DNA from: Sipunculus nudus
Lineage: Eukaryota > Annelida > Sipuncula > Golfingiida > Sipunculidae
Length of the DNA stretch: 64,000 nucleotides
Reading direction: 5' to 3'
Assembly: GCA_026874595.1 (NCBI GenBank)
Contig: CM049318.1
Span: forward strand, 3,783,741-3,847,740
This document shows positions 35,739-47,065 of the stretch, one piece after another (positions within the stretch are counted from its first letter, which is position 1; each line of letters begins with the position of its first letter). The notes beneath the pieces were generated by a model. It searched no databases and had not been told where the DNA came from. It saw nothing but the letters and a program-made list of their open reading frames with translations. The position numbers and the translations under genes were made by a program.

Positions 35739-37559
35739 GCTAAGCCCCACTAAGGTTTAACCATATTATCCAAAGACATTTGATGGAATAATAGTTGTGG
35801 AGCAGAAACCCATATATTTCTTATGTGAATAATGCCTCAAAATATACCTCTTTACACTGCATATTTAAAACTTTCTTCCTATAAAGGAGGCATTATATAT
35901 ATCAAGGTTTTCATATCGTGGGCACAGAGAACCGTTGGGGAGGAAAAATATGAGGAATTTATCATGCGATTAGATTACAGGTGTTCTGATTAATGTATTG
36001 ACAATTGATTTCAACATATTTAAAAAAAAATTCAATGTCTTTAATCCCCCGATATTACCAACGATATTACCAACATATATAATAGGTATGTAATAAAGAG
36101 TGTGATCATGCAGTAGAGTGGTTCCAAATTAAGGAATGAACCTTTACCAGAGATCTTCCATTGTTTCTCGAATTCAAGAAGAGCGGCGCAGATTGCCCAA
36201 TTTATCACTAAATTTCCTGTACAGCATCATCGGCCTCCGTAGCTGCATGGTCAACGGTTTGACCAAATAATTTATAAGTAATAGGACGGTAGCAGAAAAA
36301 CGAGTATTTCCGATGTTCCCATGCACTGACTGTCTTTCAGGCATTGCTGTGCCTTAGGATTGACATTTAATACATAATTTCAACCACGTTCAAGATAAAT
36401 CCATTGTGCCGTTACCAACATCCGTGGAAGTGGTATCTAAATGTTGAAGTGCTTGGTCCCGATTACCCGATATTATGCTACGAGGTTCTTAAAGATACAT
36501 GTATTTGAATTCACCAGATGCCATTTACATGTACACACTTATCATTTTTACGGACCGCACTAGTATGGCACTGTGCACGTACAGATGTGTTGTGTTCTTT
36601 CGTTGGCCGCCCTTCTTTTGTCAGGGCAGCATATTTTTCTGTTTAACTCTTTTAAACTTTTTGTGACAATTACAATAATAGCTTACCTATTCCCGCCCAT
36701 ATTCAGGTAAACTCCAAAGATATTCAGAGAGAGGTTTCTACTGAAGCCCCTCGAAGTGTACCAGGCGTCTGAAATAGTTAAAATGCCATAGATTGTTCCT
36801 AAATCAGGATCAACAAGGCTGTTTTAATCTTTCCTTTTTTTTTACTAACCACATTGGTTTCAAAATGGTTGTTTCGCATTAATACTAAGCAGCAGGGAAT
36901 CAGCAGTATGTGAAATATGTAACACGTACATCAATATCATGTTCAAAGGGGCCCAATCACCTATATGACCTTTATAAACTAAAGGTAATCCCTTAGAGAT
37001 TTTATACAAAATAGTCCAGAAAACGCACACATGCTGCTTGTTTTGTTTATATCATCGTGTTTATAATATGTGGTGGTCCGCCAAAATAAAACAACAATTT
37101 AACAATGGCATCGGACAGCAAGTCAGAAATGGCGTTTTGCAACAAAAAACCTTTCTGCCTCTGCATATATGCCACATACCATGTTAGGTTACATTTTTCC
37201 CCTTTTGTCATCACTGCTGTGTTTACATACAAGTTGTTGATTAGCTATTTCATACACCCGTCACGGAGCTATTATTAGAATTAAAAATAAAATAACAGAA
37301 TTAGCTTTAGATCATTAATTCATTCACAGAGAAGCCAGAAATCCCAACATCTCTTAAAAAAAGTAAGGGAATAGGCACCTTTAAGGTCCATTTGAAAACC
37401 ATATGACAGTATTTTAGTGTTATGTAATTTAATATCGTCCCTATGATATATTATTCTGCCCAGACAATTATTAATACTGTTGACTATTTGAAAACTATAT
37501 ATTTTACATAATATATAACAGCGTAGTACCCAAGATGTCAAATGTTATTCTTAAGATTA

Positions 37560-37880
37560 AAGGTTGGCAAATAAGTTTGACCTTGACCTTGAATACCCAT
37601 CCTAACCTTTGGACAGCTCCTGGAGAAGATGTTAATACCAATGCACATTCAATATCTTATAAATCGATCCAATATTAATAATTTTGTTGCGATAGTTACA
37701 ATATCAATGCAGTATCTAGGCATTTTTATTATGATGGCGGCCATCTTGGATTTTTTTTGGGTCAGGGGGTTGATAAAATTTGTTACCTAACTTTTTCCAT
37801 CAGCTTACACCTAAATGAAGTGAAAACAAGTGCTATCTCAATTTGGGCAATCAATTCCTACGGGATTGATATTTTGCTGC
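37560..37880 (-). repeat. Right arm of the long inverted repeat pair
   Basis: Reverse complement of the 33600-34130 family: 'ggcggccatcttgga', 'aaatttgttacctaac' and 'atttgggcaatcaattcctacggg'. The arms are about 3.4 kb apart. Confidence 0.6.
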
Positions 37881-38939
37881 ATGAGCGACGACACCAATAC
37901 GACATTTAATGTTCTTGATTATTCAAAATATCGTTTTGAATGAAAATCGTGTAAGCATGTTGGTGATAATTTACAGAAGCTGACGTAATTGCCTTATAAT
38001 CGTTTAAAACAAAATTTTGATTGATTACAATTTTTTCAGGCAGAATCCTGTAAGTCGTTTTAAACAGAAAAAAAATACACAGAAATATGTCTCTGTGAAT
38101 GAAAGAGATCTTCCTCACATCAAGTAGATAGTATAAATGGCATTTATGTTTTTTCATTAATACGTCAAGACTGGTACATGTCATGCCATGCTTTATCATA
38201 TTTCAAAAGATTATATTAGAAAAGTGAGAATAAGTTGCCCCCATATTATTTGATTATACATGGGTTAACCTTTTCTGTTTTATTTTTTTTTAATATTTAT
38301 ACTTTTCTTTATCAACATAAACACACGAATGCATCAAACTAACGTCTTCAATTTTAATCATAATAAAAAAAAACTCTAATGTAGCACGTGATAAAAGGGT
38401 ATACCATATAGCGCATCTTTTTACCATGGAAACAGAAGATCACGCCAGTGCATAGTACATGCTTGAGTACATAAAGTAAGCTGTCTGAACTAAAATCAAT
38501 GGGTCAAGGAAAAGTGGCATCAACGTTTTAAGGTAGGTTTTGGTTCGCATATTGTATGAATATGGGTGTATTAACAGTGTAATTTGACGGAAATTGTATA
38601 ACCGCACAAGCTTATAATAAAGGGTGCGTTCCCCGGTGGCATAAAATTAGACTTACGGTCTACCCATAATGCAATTAAATGCCAAAGAATCAGGGTCACC
38701 AGACAAAGATAATGTTATTTTGGGTTTGACCAGACCTTATTTATATGACATTAATATACAATTTACCCTGACAGTTAACTACGTTTATATGTTCATACAT
38801 TAGAGAGACGGCTTTCTGAGAAATATACAGGCCTGGATATAGAGCCATTTCGGCCCTCTGAAAACAGGCAGTGACCGACCAGCGTCAGAGTGCCTTTCCA
38901 TATTGTATGGATAGCCCCAATATAAGGCTCGATGAGGTA

Positions 38940-39330
38940 CAATTATTTTCGTCATTTTAGACGCCTCTTGGCCAACAAGTACGCTGTCACTTAAAATAAA
39001 CTAGACTAATCGTCAGATGTTTGTGTACTTTCCAACAACCCCCCCCCCCCCCATGCATGTTGTACAACCGACTAACCGCATGAACACAAGCATTTTCCGC
39101 AGAAGCTACTGGACGATAGTCAATTTGTACGCCACACAGAAATTGATGCCTTACCAAGAGATGAATTTACACTTATTTTGTGGTAATTCATCGCTTGTAG
39201 CCTAATGTTAAGATTATTGGCTGTTTCTCACTCTAGCAAGGCAATGAATCGCCGTTGTAGTGCGTTCTAGCGAATGACTTGTGTTATTACTAAAGTAAAG
39301 GCTTGCTAGCATATTGAGCTGCTGTGTATT
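38940..39330 (+). repeat. Dispersed repeat, copy 2 (partner at 5370)
   Basis: See 5370-5830: the same block order in the same orientation ('acaagtacgctgtcactt', 'accgcatgaacacaagcat', 'gtagcctaatgttaagattattggctgttt'). A 14-base poly-C run near 39040 interrupts it. Confidence 0.6.
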
Positions 39331-40059
39331 CACGGCTAAGTTTTCATACATTACGGGTTTAAAACAAATTTTGACTTAGTGCAATAGGCCTGAAGATATC
39401 AATAATACTTTATAATACCAACAAGGGCTACAGGCCTAATACGAACCTGTGCAATGGGATTACACCAGGTATAATGCTTCCATGCTGGACCATTCTTTTC
39501 AAGAACATATGTTAAGTCCAAAACACACTAACGCGCGCATCACGCACGAGTCAAGTGTCACGCGTGCGCCACGTGCGTGGCTCGCGACAAATTCAAAACA
39601 CACGCGGCTACAATGTGCACGACACGCGTCAGATTTAATAGTATTAACCAAGCACCTACTGTATTTTTTTTTATCTTTATAAAAATATTAATTTTCAAAT
39701 ATCAGCATTGGATTAATTGTATGCAAATATGTATCTGTTTGTGACCAAACATGTCCCAAATATGACAGAACTCAGTCACTGTACTTAACGATATTTTTTA
39801 TATTTGTGTTGCGTTGTTGCACGTTTTCTATCCAGATACAAATCAATAATTATAGTTCAATGAATTATAACGAACGTTTTACCTTCAACCCGCAGTTTAA
39901 TACAGAATGCGAGTGCTGGGGAACACTCACTTTAGATATGTCATTTTCAGGAATCCCCACGCGGCAAGCGCGCGTCACGCATCAAAAATCGCTCCAGGAG
40001 CGATAGTCTGTTTTGTCATTGATAAATAGAGTGGAGCGACTTTTTCCGGAAACAATTAC

Positions 40060-40430
40060 ACAAACATCACTGCTGAAATAATCGCATGGTTGCACACAAC
40101 ACAAAAATGATTGTAGCTGGCACCACCAGTCTTGTATACAACGAAGAGATATATACATACAGATATGTTAAACCCCTCCTGCAAAATAAGCAGGGACATA
40201 CACTGTGCAAAAATTATTGTAGGTTGCGCCACCAGTCTTGTACACAATAAAGCTACCCGATATGTATAAATATGCCTAATTTCAGGCTGATGTATCAAAT
40301 TCCTCTGTAGAAATAAGCAGGTGCATACACTGTGCAAAAAGTCAATATAGGTAGCGACACCTGTCTTGTGAACGAGAAAGCCATCAAAGACGCATAGACA
40401 GGTTAAAATATCAGGCCAATACATCAAACT
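40060..40430 (-). repeat. Triplicated GGTGGCGCCACC-family unit
   Basis: Three units of about 100-125 bp, each with 'tgcaaaaa.t.attgtag.t.gc.ccaccagtcttgta', at about 40105, 40206 and 40331. It is the inverse orientation of the family at 61230-61580. The minus ORF 40056-40427 is a consequence of these units. Confidence 0.65.
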
Positions 40431-40489
40431 TCCTTGAGTTTGATGCCCTTGGCTGACCAGGCTTAGGTGAGTAAGGCAGTTGCCCCCCA

Positions 40490-40800
40490 GTGAACTGTGA
40501 CAAATTGCTGCCTTAAGCTACTGCACTGAGTGAACTTTTGACCTGTAGCTGGCTGCACTGAGTAAACTCTTGACCTGTTACATAACATGACACAGTTGGC
40601 AGTCTGCCAAAACTATAAATAGATCCAGGCTGAACTTTGGTGCTAATTCTGAAGCAGTGAGCAGTCTGCCAAAGCTATAAATAAAATGCAGCTACTGCAC
40701 TTAGTGAACTCTTGACCTATACCTGGCTGCTCTTCTTCCAATTCTGGCACTTTGCCAAAACTATTCATAGAGCTGACATCATCTTGGCTAATGGCCTACA
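40490..40800 (+). repeat. Tandem CTTGACCTGT / NFI-like palindrome repeat
   Basis: Units contain 'tgaactcttgacctgta', 'ctgcactgagtgaac' and 'cagtctgccaaa.ctata'. One unit has TTGGCAGTCTGCCAA (40592-40606), a perfect TTGGC-N5-GCCAA palindrome. A related unit lies at 45080-45160. Confidence 0.55.
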
Positions 40801-42081
40801 TAAAGGCACTGGCAATCTGCTGGTAAACCAAGTGCTGCCATCTGTACACAAAAACGGTCCCTACTTGAAATAACTTTGAAATTAATTTTCACAATACAAA
40901 AAGCTTTTCAGCTGACTTTTTATAAAAAAAAAAGAAATTAGGAATACATGTAGAATTATTACAGATGCATACTGAAGCAAAAATATAATACAGCAGGGGT
41001 CGAAATAATCTAAATTTGTTACATTCCCTCACGGGAATGCAACAATTTTTCTGGCATTCCCACCAGACTTATCACATTCCCTCATAAACTATGTTTAAAT
41101 ATAGCATGTTTTAGCTGAAAAAAATAATAAGCAATATCCCTATGACTAATCAGATGATACTTAAACATTTATCTTGTAAATTTTAATATAGAAATGTAAA
41201 TATAGAACTAGAAGAAGAGCAACAAGTTGTATATATCTTAATACACTTATTGAAGCAAAAGATAAAAGGACCAGCATAAGCAGCATGCTTTGACAGAGTT
41301 CACCATATATAAAAAACTTTATAGTACAAATGGTATTCAGTGAAATGTTATTCTTGCAGGGTTGGGGTCAAATAAATATTTGTATTTAAACAAAGCTACA
41401 TTGTGTATTTGTATTTGCATTTGTGTTGGGTAAAATTATAATATCTGCATTAGCATTTGTATAATTTGGCCTCTGTAGAGGATATATCTAATCAAATACT
41501 ATACAAATACATGTAAATGCGATGGCAGCATGGGGGACCCGCACATTTGGAAAGGGTATCACGGGGAAAAATAGCATGAATGTATTGTACCCGGGATCAA
41601 AATGAATATTCCCGCCAAAATCAAATGACACACGTGTGCCAAGAGAAACTTAAGTGCAGAAACTTCATTGGGGGGTACGTTTGGACAAGTTTTGTTTATT
41701 TCCGTTCACAATATTTGCATGGAAAAAACAGCAGTGCAGTACTTAGTAATATTGATTTTTAGATAATAATTTTTTGGTGTATCACCATAGATTTTTTATG
41801 ATGCGGTCCACTGTTCTGATTTCCAGTTTTGAAACCCTTGTTTACCAATTCGCTGGCAACTTTTACTACAAACACCACAGGTGTCCCCACCAGAGATTAG
41901 GGCCATTTTAGCACCGCGTCCCTAAGGATGCTGACGTGTACCGGAAGACTTTAGGAAAATTTCCGTTGGACTAAATGAACATCTTTTTTTCTATCGGACC
42001 GCGATATTTCATCAGTGCCCGTGTAAACAATAATCACATCATGATACATATTTTTCATTCATTAATAAGCGTGCAGTTTCC

Positions 42082-42129
42082 GTTGATCGTCGTACCAGTT
42101 GATCGTCGTACCAGTTGATCGTCGTACCA
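42082..42129 (+). repeat. Three perfect copies of a 16-mer
   Basis: 'gttgatcgtcgtacca' three times in tandem with no mismatch, implying a recent duplication. Confidence 0.9.
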
Positions 42130-42696
42130 GGGTTGCCCGTATTTTGTGGCTCGGGTCCGTATAATGTGAAGGTTCAAGTCCGGGTCCGTAAAAGTCTGCC
42201 TTCACATGCTTGATTAATAATATTCTTAAACTCCCTCGGTCTCCATGTGGAAAATGTTCTTAGTTTCCATAATGAAAGGTATTACCAGAGGAAGCCGGTA
42301 GTTTAATTTGAGCCTTTAAAATAAGTCTGATTGTGCCTATATATTCGTGGAACGACCGATATAATCTCGAAGGTAAGAAGGGAAAAAAATGCCGGTAAAC
42401 CGCTCCCAAATTTCGTCACTCGGGCGAAACAGCATGCGGGCATCAACCCGAGATCAAGGAATTCTGACTTATTATTATACACAAATATTTATGAAAAATA
42501 GGCAAATCGCGGGAAAAACACTGGGCAATTAGAAATAGTTCTCATTTGATTACCAATAATGCGCAAGCTCAACGCTGTCACATTATAATGCTCGACATTC
42601 ATACTGTTAACCGGCCGTTGTGGCAACAAAGCCGCATAGAAACAATGTGACACGTTGATTTGCATAAATCCGTGCCTCGTGCATAAGGTTCTTCTG

Positions 42697-42881
42697 ATTG
42701 GCGGAGCGATACGGGTCATAGATAGAGAGCCAATAAGAGATTCGTAGTAAAAATCCACCACATGTGACTTAATTCATGACAGTTCTTGGCGGGAAAATAT
42801 TCACTGACATTGCGTCGCTTGCGGTGGTTATGAATATTTTTTTTTCAGCTAAGATCACGGCGGCACCATGCGTATATAAAA
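42697..42881 (+). promoter_or_regulatory. Cluster of CCAAT boxes, E2F-like site and TATA box
   Basis: ATTGG at 42697, CCAAT at 42730, TTGGCGGGAAAA (E2F-like) at 42786-42797 and TATATAAAA at 42873-42881, in that order. This spacing resembles cell-cycle gene promoters (inference). The E2F-like site is also half of an inverted pair with 41605, so it may belong to a mobile element instead. Confidence 0.4.
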
Positions 42882-42921
42882 CAAATGACGCAGGGCTAAA
42901 TGATGGAACCTGCAACTGACG

Positions 42922-43050
42922 ATGTCTAGTGCACAATCTCCACAAATCAGATGTCTGTTATTGCGAGAACTGCGTGATTTCTTCAGTTCTATAACGGTAT
43001 TAGGAGCAGGTCCGTTTCTGACAAATCATCTCTATACCGGACACAACTGA
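42922..43050 (+). CDS. Short ORF or first exon downstream of the TATA box, unrecognised
   Basis: A 42-codon frame opens 41 bp after the TATA box and begins MSSAQSPQIRCLLLRELRDFF. A possible donor GTATTA follows about 25 codons. No family is recognised. Support is only its position after a plausible promoter. Confidence 0.22.
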   Translation: MSSAQSPQIRCLLLRELRDFFSSITVLGAGPFLTNHLYTGHN

Positions 43051-43739
43051 TCACGTCACGCATAAAATTAAAGCTACCGCGTATACCGTCCGTTTTTGGT
43101 AGTGTTTCTTTTTAACTTCCTTTCTTTACGTAGATTTATTTTATTTTATTAATGGCTTTTAAAGTAAACCAAATTCATTGATAATAGGCTGGCATTCCCG
43201 ATCGGGAATTCAATGAAAAATACAGCATTCCCTCCGTGAATATTGCCTTCCTCGGGAATGCGGGAATGCATAAAATCGAGGCCTGTACAGATATATCTCA
43301 TTGATGACAAATTCTTGAATTAAGTTGTGTAAGGAAACCGATCAATTATAATCCATGAACAGTTGTCGTTATATAGCCACAGAGAGCTGAGTATCTATGT
43401 TTGTAACAATGCCTGGTATGATGAATAATTTAAATCATAAATCTAATCTTTTTAAAAGCTTTTAAAAAACATTCTTGTCAATATTAACCAAAGATAACTT
43501 GAAATATAAATGTCTAGTGGCATGATGTAACCAATGCTGATAAACTGGTGCCAGGCTAGATGTATATGCTTCACACAGCTAACATATATGGTAAAATGAC
43601 TCAATTCAATCTTTATAATTCAGCCAAAATTCATTCTTTGGAACCATAAAAGACAATTAATATAAGAATTATTTAGAAGATTTAATCTTGTAAAATATTA
43701 AACAAATTAGCCTCAGTGGTGTCAGTCGAAAAATGTTTT

Positions 43740-44630
43740 GCAGGTTTATAACTCGTATAGGAATAAACAGAAAAATGGCAAAGTTAAACTTCCCATGACT
43801 CGGCCAAAAATTACTGAACCAAAACCATTTGAACAAACTTGAATTATCAACATCTAAGGATAATTATGTGTGAGATTTAAGAATTAGGCCCAGTGGTTTT
43901 TGAGAAGATCTTTGTAGCCACTGAGCTAAAATGGGCTGTTATGGCATATGACTAAATTCAGCTTCCCATAACTCAGCCAAAGTCACTGAACTGAGACCAT
44001 TTGAACAAACTTCAGAAAGCACTACCCTAAGATAATTTCTGTGCGATATTAAACAATTTGGCCATATGGTTTCAGAGAAGAAGTTTTTTGTAGCCCTCAG
44101 TATGATAAGGGCACTGATGACCCCCGTACAAAAAAAGGCTGATGCAGGTGGCGCCACCAATACCTCAATTTCAGATATGACTCATGTGACAAACATTCGC
44201 ATAAAATTTGGTGATGATAGCTCCAGCCGTTTCTGAGATTGTAGTTTTAGTATGCTTTTGTGGACAGATGACTAAGTAACTCGGCCAAAAATCACCGAAC
44301 TTAAACCATTCGAACAAGCAAGAGAGAGATTGTTACAGGTATCATTTCTGTGAAATATTGGACAATTTGACTGGACAGTTTCGGAGAAGAAGATTTTTAA
44401 AGGTTTTTAAGCTTTTTCCCTATAAAATCTAAGAAAATGTTAGCAAAAAAATAAACAAAATCCGAAAGAGTTTTTTAGATGACTAATTTTTTGCATAAAA
44501 TTTTGTAATGCTAACTCTTGCCGTTTTCAAGATAGTATGGGTTAACGTACAGACGACGGACGACGGCCGATGGACGCCGCCACACCATCGCATAAGCTCA
44601 CAGGTTCGCTAAAAACAAGGCCTACAGGCC
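43740..44630 (+). repeat. Mollusc-type composite repeat, copy 1
   Basis: Repeating blocks 'aactcggccaaaaatcac.gaac..aaaccattcgaacaa', 'tgtgaaatattggacaattt.gctggacagttt' and 'gagaagaagat', then the palindrome GGTGGCGCCACC (44147-44158). The end is 'catcgcataagctcacaggttcgctaaaa'. A second, interrupted copy lies at 45960-48155. The minus ORF 43939-44160 is an artefact. Confidence 0.7.
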
Positions 44631-45184
44631 TATTGCGGACCTGTGCAAAATAAGGGAGTATGAATGTTCATTTTTTAAATTTAATATTGATACTCTCATG
44701 TCCTGCATATTTACCCTAGTCACTATGATTTCAGCCAAAATGACGTTCCGGACCAGCACGTTTCGGACTAGGACATTTTAAAACTAGGATGTATCAGTCA
44801 GGATATTCCGGATATACATGTTCTTTTTGCCAGGGAGGGATATTGGGACAGATGAATGGACAAGTTGGCTGCAAGGTTCGGAGAAGAACATTTGACATTT
44901 TTTTAGCCTTTTCCCTATTAAATCTAAGAATAAGTTCCTCTTTTTAGCCTTGGTATTAAGTCACACCTATTCATGCATCCTGGCAATGGAGGCTCAGCTT
45001 TCTCCCAGGTCAAGGGCCACATGTAACCGCACCACTGGCTCTTACAGACTAAAACTTACCACTGGCTATAACAGACTGAAACTTGACCTGTTGGCAAATC
45101 TCAAATGGTTGGTAGTCTGCCAAAGTTATTCATAGATACAGAGCGTAACTTGACCAATTGTAAAATCTGACAAGTTGGCAGTTT

Positions 45185-45230
45185 CTAGACGTCTAGACGA
45201 TTTGTCCAGACACATCGTCTAGACGTCTAG
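45185..45230. repeat. Perfect 17-bp inverted repeat, 12-base loop
   Basis: Left arm 45185-45201 (ctagacgtctagacgat) and right arm 45214-45230 are exact inverse complements. Each arm also contains the palindrome AGACGTCT. Confidence 0.9.
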
Positions 45231-45475
45231 GCTGTATCTGGACACCAGGCAGAGCCAGGTGAGTTGCCATGGTGATGTCTGGACTGTACCTTGGTGCTCA
45301 GATTGCCCTTTTGACTTGACATGTTGAAACTTGCCATGCTGCCAAATCTGTATTTAAATTTCAAGCCAAGCCAAGCCAAAGAAAGTTTACGCTCGTCGAG
45401 CAGCTACAGGTTGCTGTGGTCAATACCTCAGCCCTGTGCGCTCCTTAAGCACGTTCTCATGAGCCAACAGACGCA

Positions 45476-45724
45476 ATGCCACACCAAGCCAAGCAAGAGC
45501 CGCGAGAGGCCTCCACCGTACACCCCGAGCCGGTGACGTTTGGAAAGCTACAGCACCCACAGCCGCAAGGGCAGAAGCAATCCGCATTCCTTCCACCGAT
45601 CCCAGCAGCGGAGACCCAGCCATTCCATTCGAGAGCCCAACTCGATCTTGGAAACGACACTGTTTCGAGACCCATCGCCATTGTACTTGCAGTTTCGGCC
45701 ATTTGGACCGTATTAACCGGGTAA
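45476..45724 (+). CDS. GC-rich candidate ORF with C-terminal hydrophobic segment
   Basis: An 82-codon frame, proline/glutamine-rich, ends with a hydrophobic stretch (about residues 66-82, RPIAIVLAVSAIWTVLTG) and a stop at 45722-45724. The GC content differs sharply from the flanks. Three frames are open over this interval, including 105 codons on the minus strand (45420-45737), so strand and frame are undecided. It could be a first coding exon or CpG-rich non-coding DNA. No homologue recognised. Confidence 0.25.
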   Translation: MPHQAKQEPREASTVHPEPVTFGKLQHPQPQGQKQSAFLPPIPAAETQPFHSRAQLDLGNDTVSRPIAIVLAVSAIWTVLTG

Positions 45725-46109
45725 CCAAGTCATGCAAGTTTTAGCAAGTTTTTTCGTTATCGGCACTTTTAAATTTCAGTAATAGCCTTTTTCAATTGGC
45801 TACACTGCTTTTTTAAAGCTGCATTTACCCAATCTACTCTCATGAAACTGACAGAACAATACCATAGAACAATTCTTGTAAAGTTTAAACCAATCAGCTT
45901 AACAGTTTCTTTAAAAAAATCAGTGTATAAGCAAGAAGATTCTAAACATACATTTTGCTTGTAAAAAAAATATTAATGTAGGTGGCGCCACCAACACCTC
46001 AATTTCAGATATGACTCATGTGACAAACTTTGGCATAAAAATTGGTGATGACAGCTCCAGCTGTTTCTGAGATTTTAAGTTTAGTATGCCTTTTTGCACA
46101 GATGACTTT

Positions 46110-46243
46110 TGTTAAGAAGACAAATTTTTCAGGGGAAAATACTGGGCCGGTCCGGGATTCGAACCCATTTCGGTGGCGCACAAGTCCGGCGAACCAACCG
46201 CTTCGCTAGCAGTTCGGTCCGCTTTTATGTGCACCCCGTAACA
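46110..46243 (-). repeat. 3' LTR of copy 2, short form
   Basis: 134 bp. Relative to the 5' LTR it lacks about 22 bp between two 'ctag.gaag' words, fitting slippage between short direct repeats. The A box 'tagcgaagcggttgg' and B box 'gggttcgaatcccgg' are intact. Confidence 0.8.
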
Positions 46244-46255
46244 CACCCCCTCTTA
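46244..46255 (-). promoter_or_regulatory. Polypurine tract of copy 2
   Basis: TAAGAGGGGGTG on the minus strand, directly before the 3' LTR and identical to copy 1. Confidence 0.78.
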
Positions 46256-46323
46256 AGAGCGTTCAGCTATCAGAGCAAGACTAATTATCCCAGGAGTCAC
46301 ACTTTGGTGAGCTTATTCCCTTG

Positions 46324-47017
46324 TACGCTCCCGAGGCAGCGAAAATCTTACGCTTCTAAAGAAGCACATGATTTTCACGCTGCCAGCTTTGACCGTTTAT
46401 GATATATTTAGACACCAGATGGCGGTCCGTTGTCCGCTGAACAAAGCGTCCGTATGATGTGAAAAGCAACCAACCAGATGCCTATAAACAAACACGCGAC
46501 AGGCATCTTGGCTCCGCCCATAGCTGTGCTTCAAGCGCCGTTTGAAGACAAGTTTACGTTCGAATTTTAATTGCTCCCTCTGCATTCTCGCATCATCGAC
46601 CGATTCGATTCTGACAGTATGACTGTGTTAGCGTAGTCATATGTCTGGTGTCTGCAGAACTGAAAGCGAGGTGTGCACGCATCCTTTGTTGTTACGTTTC
46701 GTTTGAATTACAGCTCACCGACCGGGCATCCTATGTGCCCAAGGCCCTAAGTAAACCACGTCTGCGGCAATTCTCTCTGAGCCTGTGGCCTGTTCATAGG
46801 GTTACCGGGGTGATGAGCTGTCACTTAAAACGAAATGAACATGATTGGCTCCGTGTATTCCTCGCTTGGCCGTGTCTTCCAGCACAGGATCTCATCTGAT
46901 TGGACAAAAATACAGTGCTCCCCTCTGGTGTAGCGATACGAGGATACGAGGCCATAACAAACAGCACTTACCATATAGGAAGTATGCCTATAGTTAAAGC
47001 GCTGTGTAAAGAGCGTA
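46324..47017. mobile_element. 694-bp DNA transposon-like insert with 9-bp target duplication
   Basis: 'attcccttg' stands on both sides (46315-46323 and 47018-47026) and occurs once at the matching place in TRIM copy 1. Ends are TACGCTC...GAGCGTA with a further 'cagcg'/'cgctg' match. A subterminal hairpin pairs 'ggcagcgaaaatc' (about 46335-46347) with 'gattttcacgctgcc' (about 46371-46385). No transposase; ORF 46648-46899 has no motif. A 9-bp duplication would fit Mutator-like elements, but the ends do not decide the superfamily. Confidence 0.82.
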
Positions 47018-47049
47018 ATTCCCTTGGCCACAAAGTTTATCGTCACGTT

Positions 47050-47062
47050 GGACGAGCCCCCA
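47050..47062 (-). promoter_or_regulatory. Primer-binding site of copy 2 (proline tRNA)
   Basis: TGGGGGCTCGTCC on the minus strand, three bases after the 5' LTR end. It is complementary to the 3' end of mature proline tRNA including the CCA end. Confidence 0.8.
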
Positions 47063-47065
47063 TTT

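Larger units (their letters stand above)
34300..37540. other. Spacer between inverted arms, no gene supported
   Basis: Holds a (TA)n array and two related GC-richer islands (34957-35181 and 35330-35510). The minus-strand ORF 37320-37541 has no domain I recognise. If the arms belong to one element this would be its interior, but no transposase motif was seen. Confidence 0.4.
41000..43280. mobile_element. Possible 2.3-kb element bounded by GGCATTCCC-type ends
   Basis: The left end has 'caggggtcgaaataatc' with 'cattccctcacgggaatgc', and the right end has 'ctcgggaatgcgggaatgc' with 'ataaaatcgaggcctg'. The ends are imperfect inverse complements. No transposase motif was seen. An inner pair, 'tgaatattcccgccaa' (about 41605) and 'ttggcgggaaaatattca' (about 42786), is also inverted. 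Confidence 0.4.

Noticed and set aside
40056-40427. 123-codon minus ORF
   Set aside because: It translates three tandem repeat units; the apparent protein repeat is a by-product.
46109-46402. ORFs of 97 and 132 codons over the LTRs (46109-46402, 46825-47223)
   Set aside because: They read through LTR, B-box and flanking repeat sequence with no gag/pol motif.
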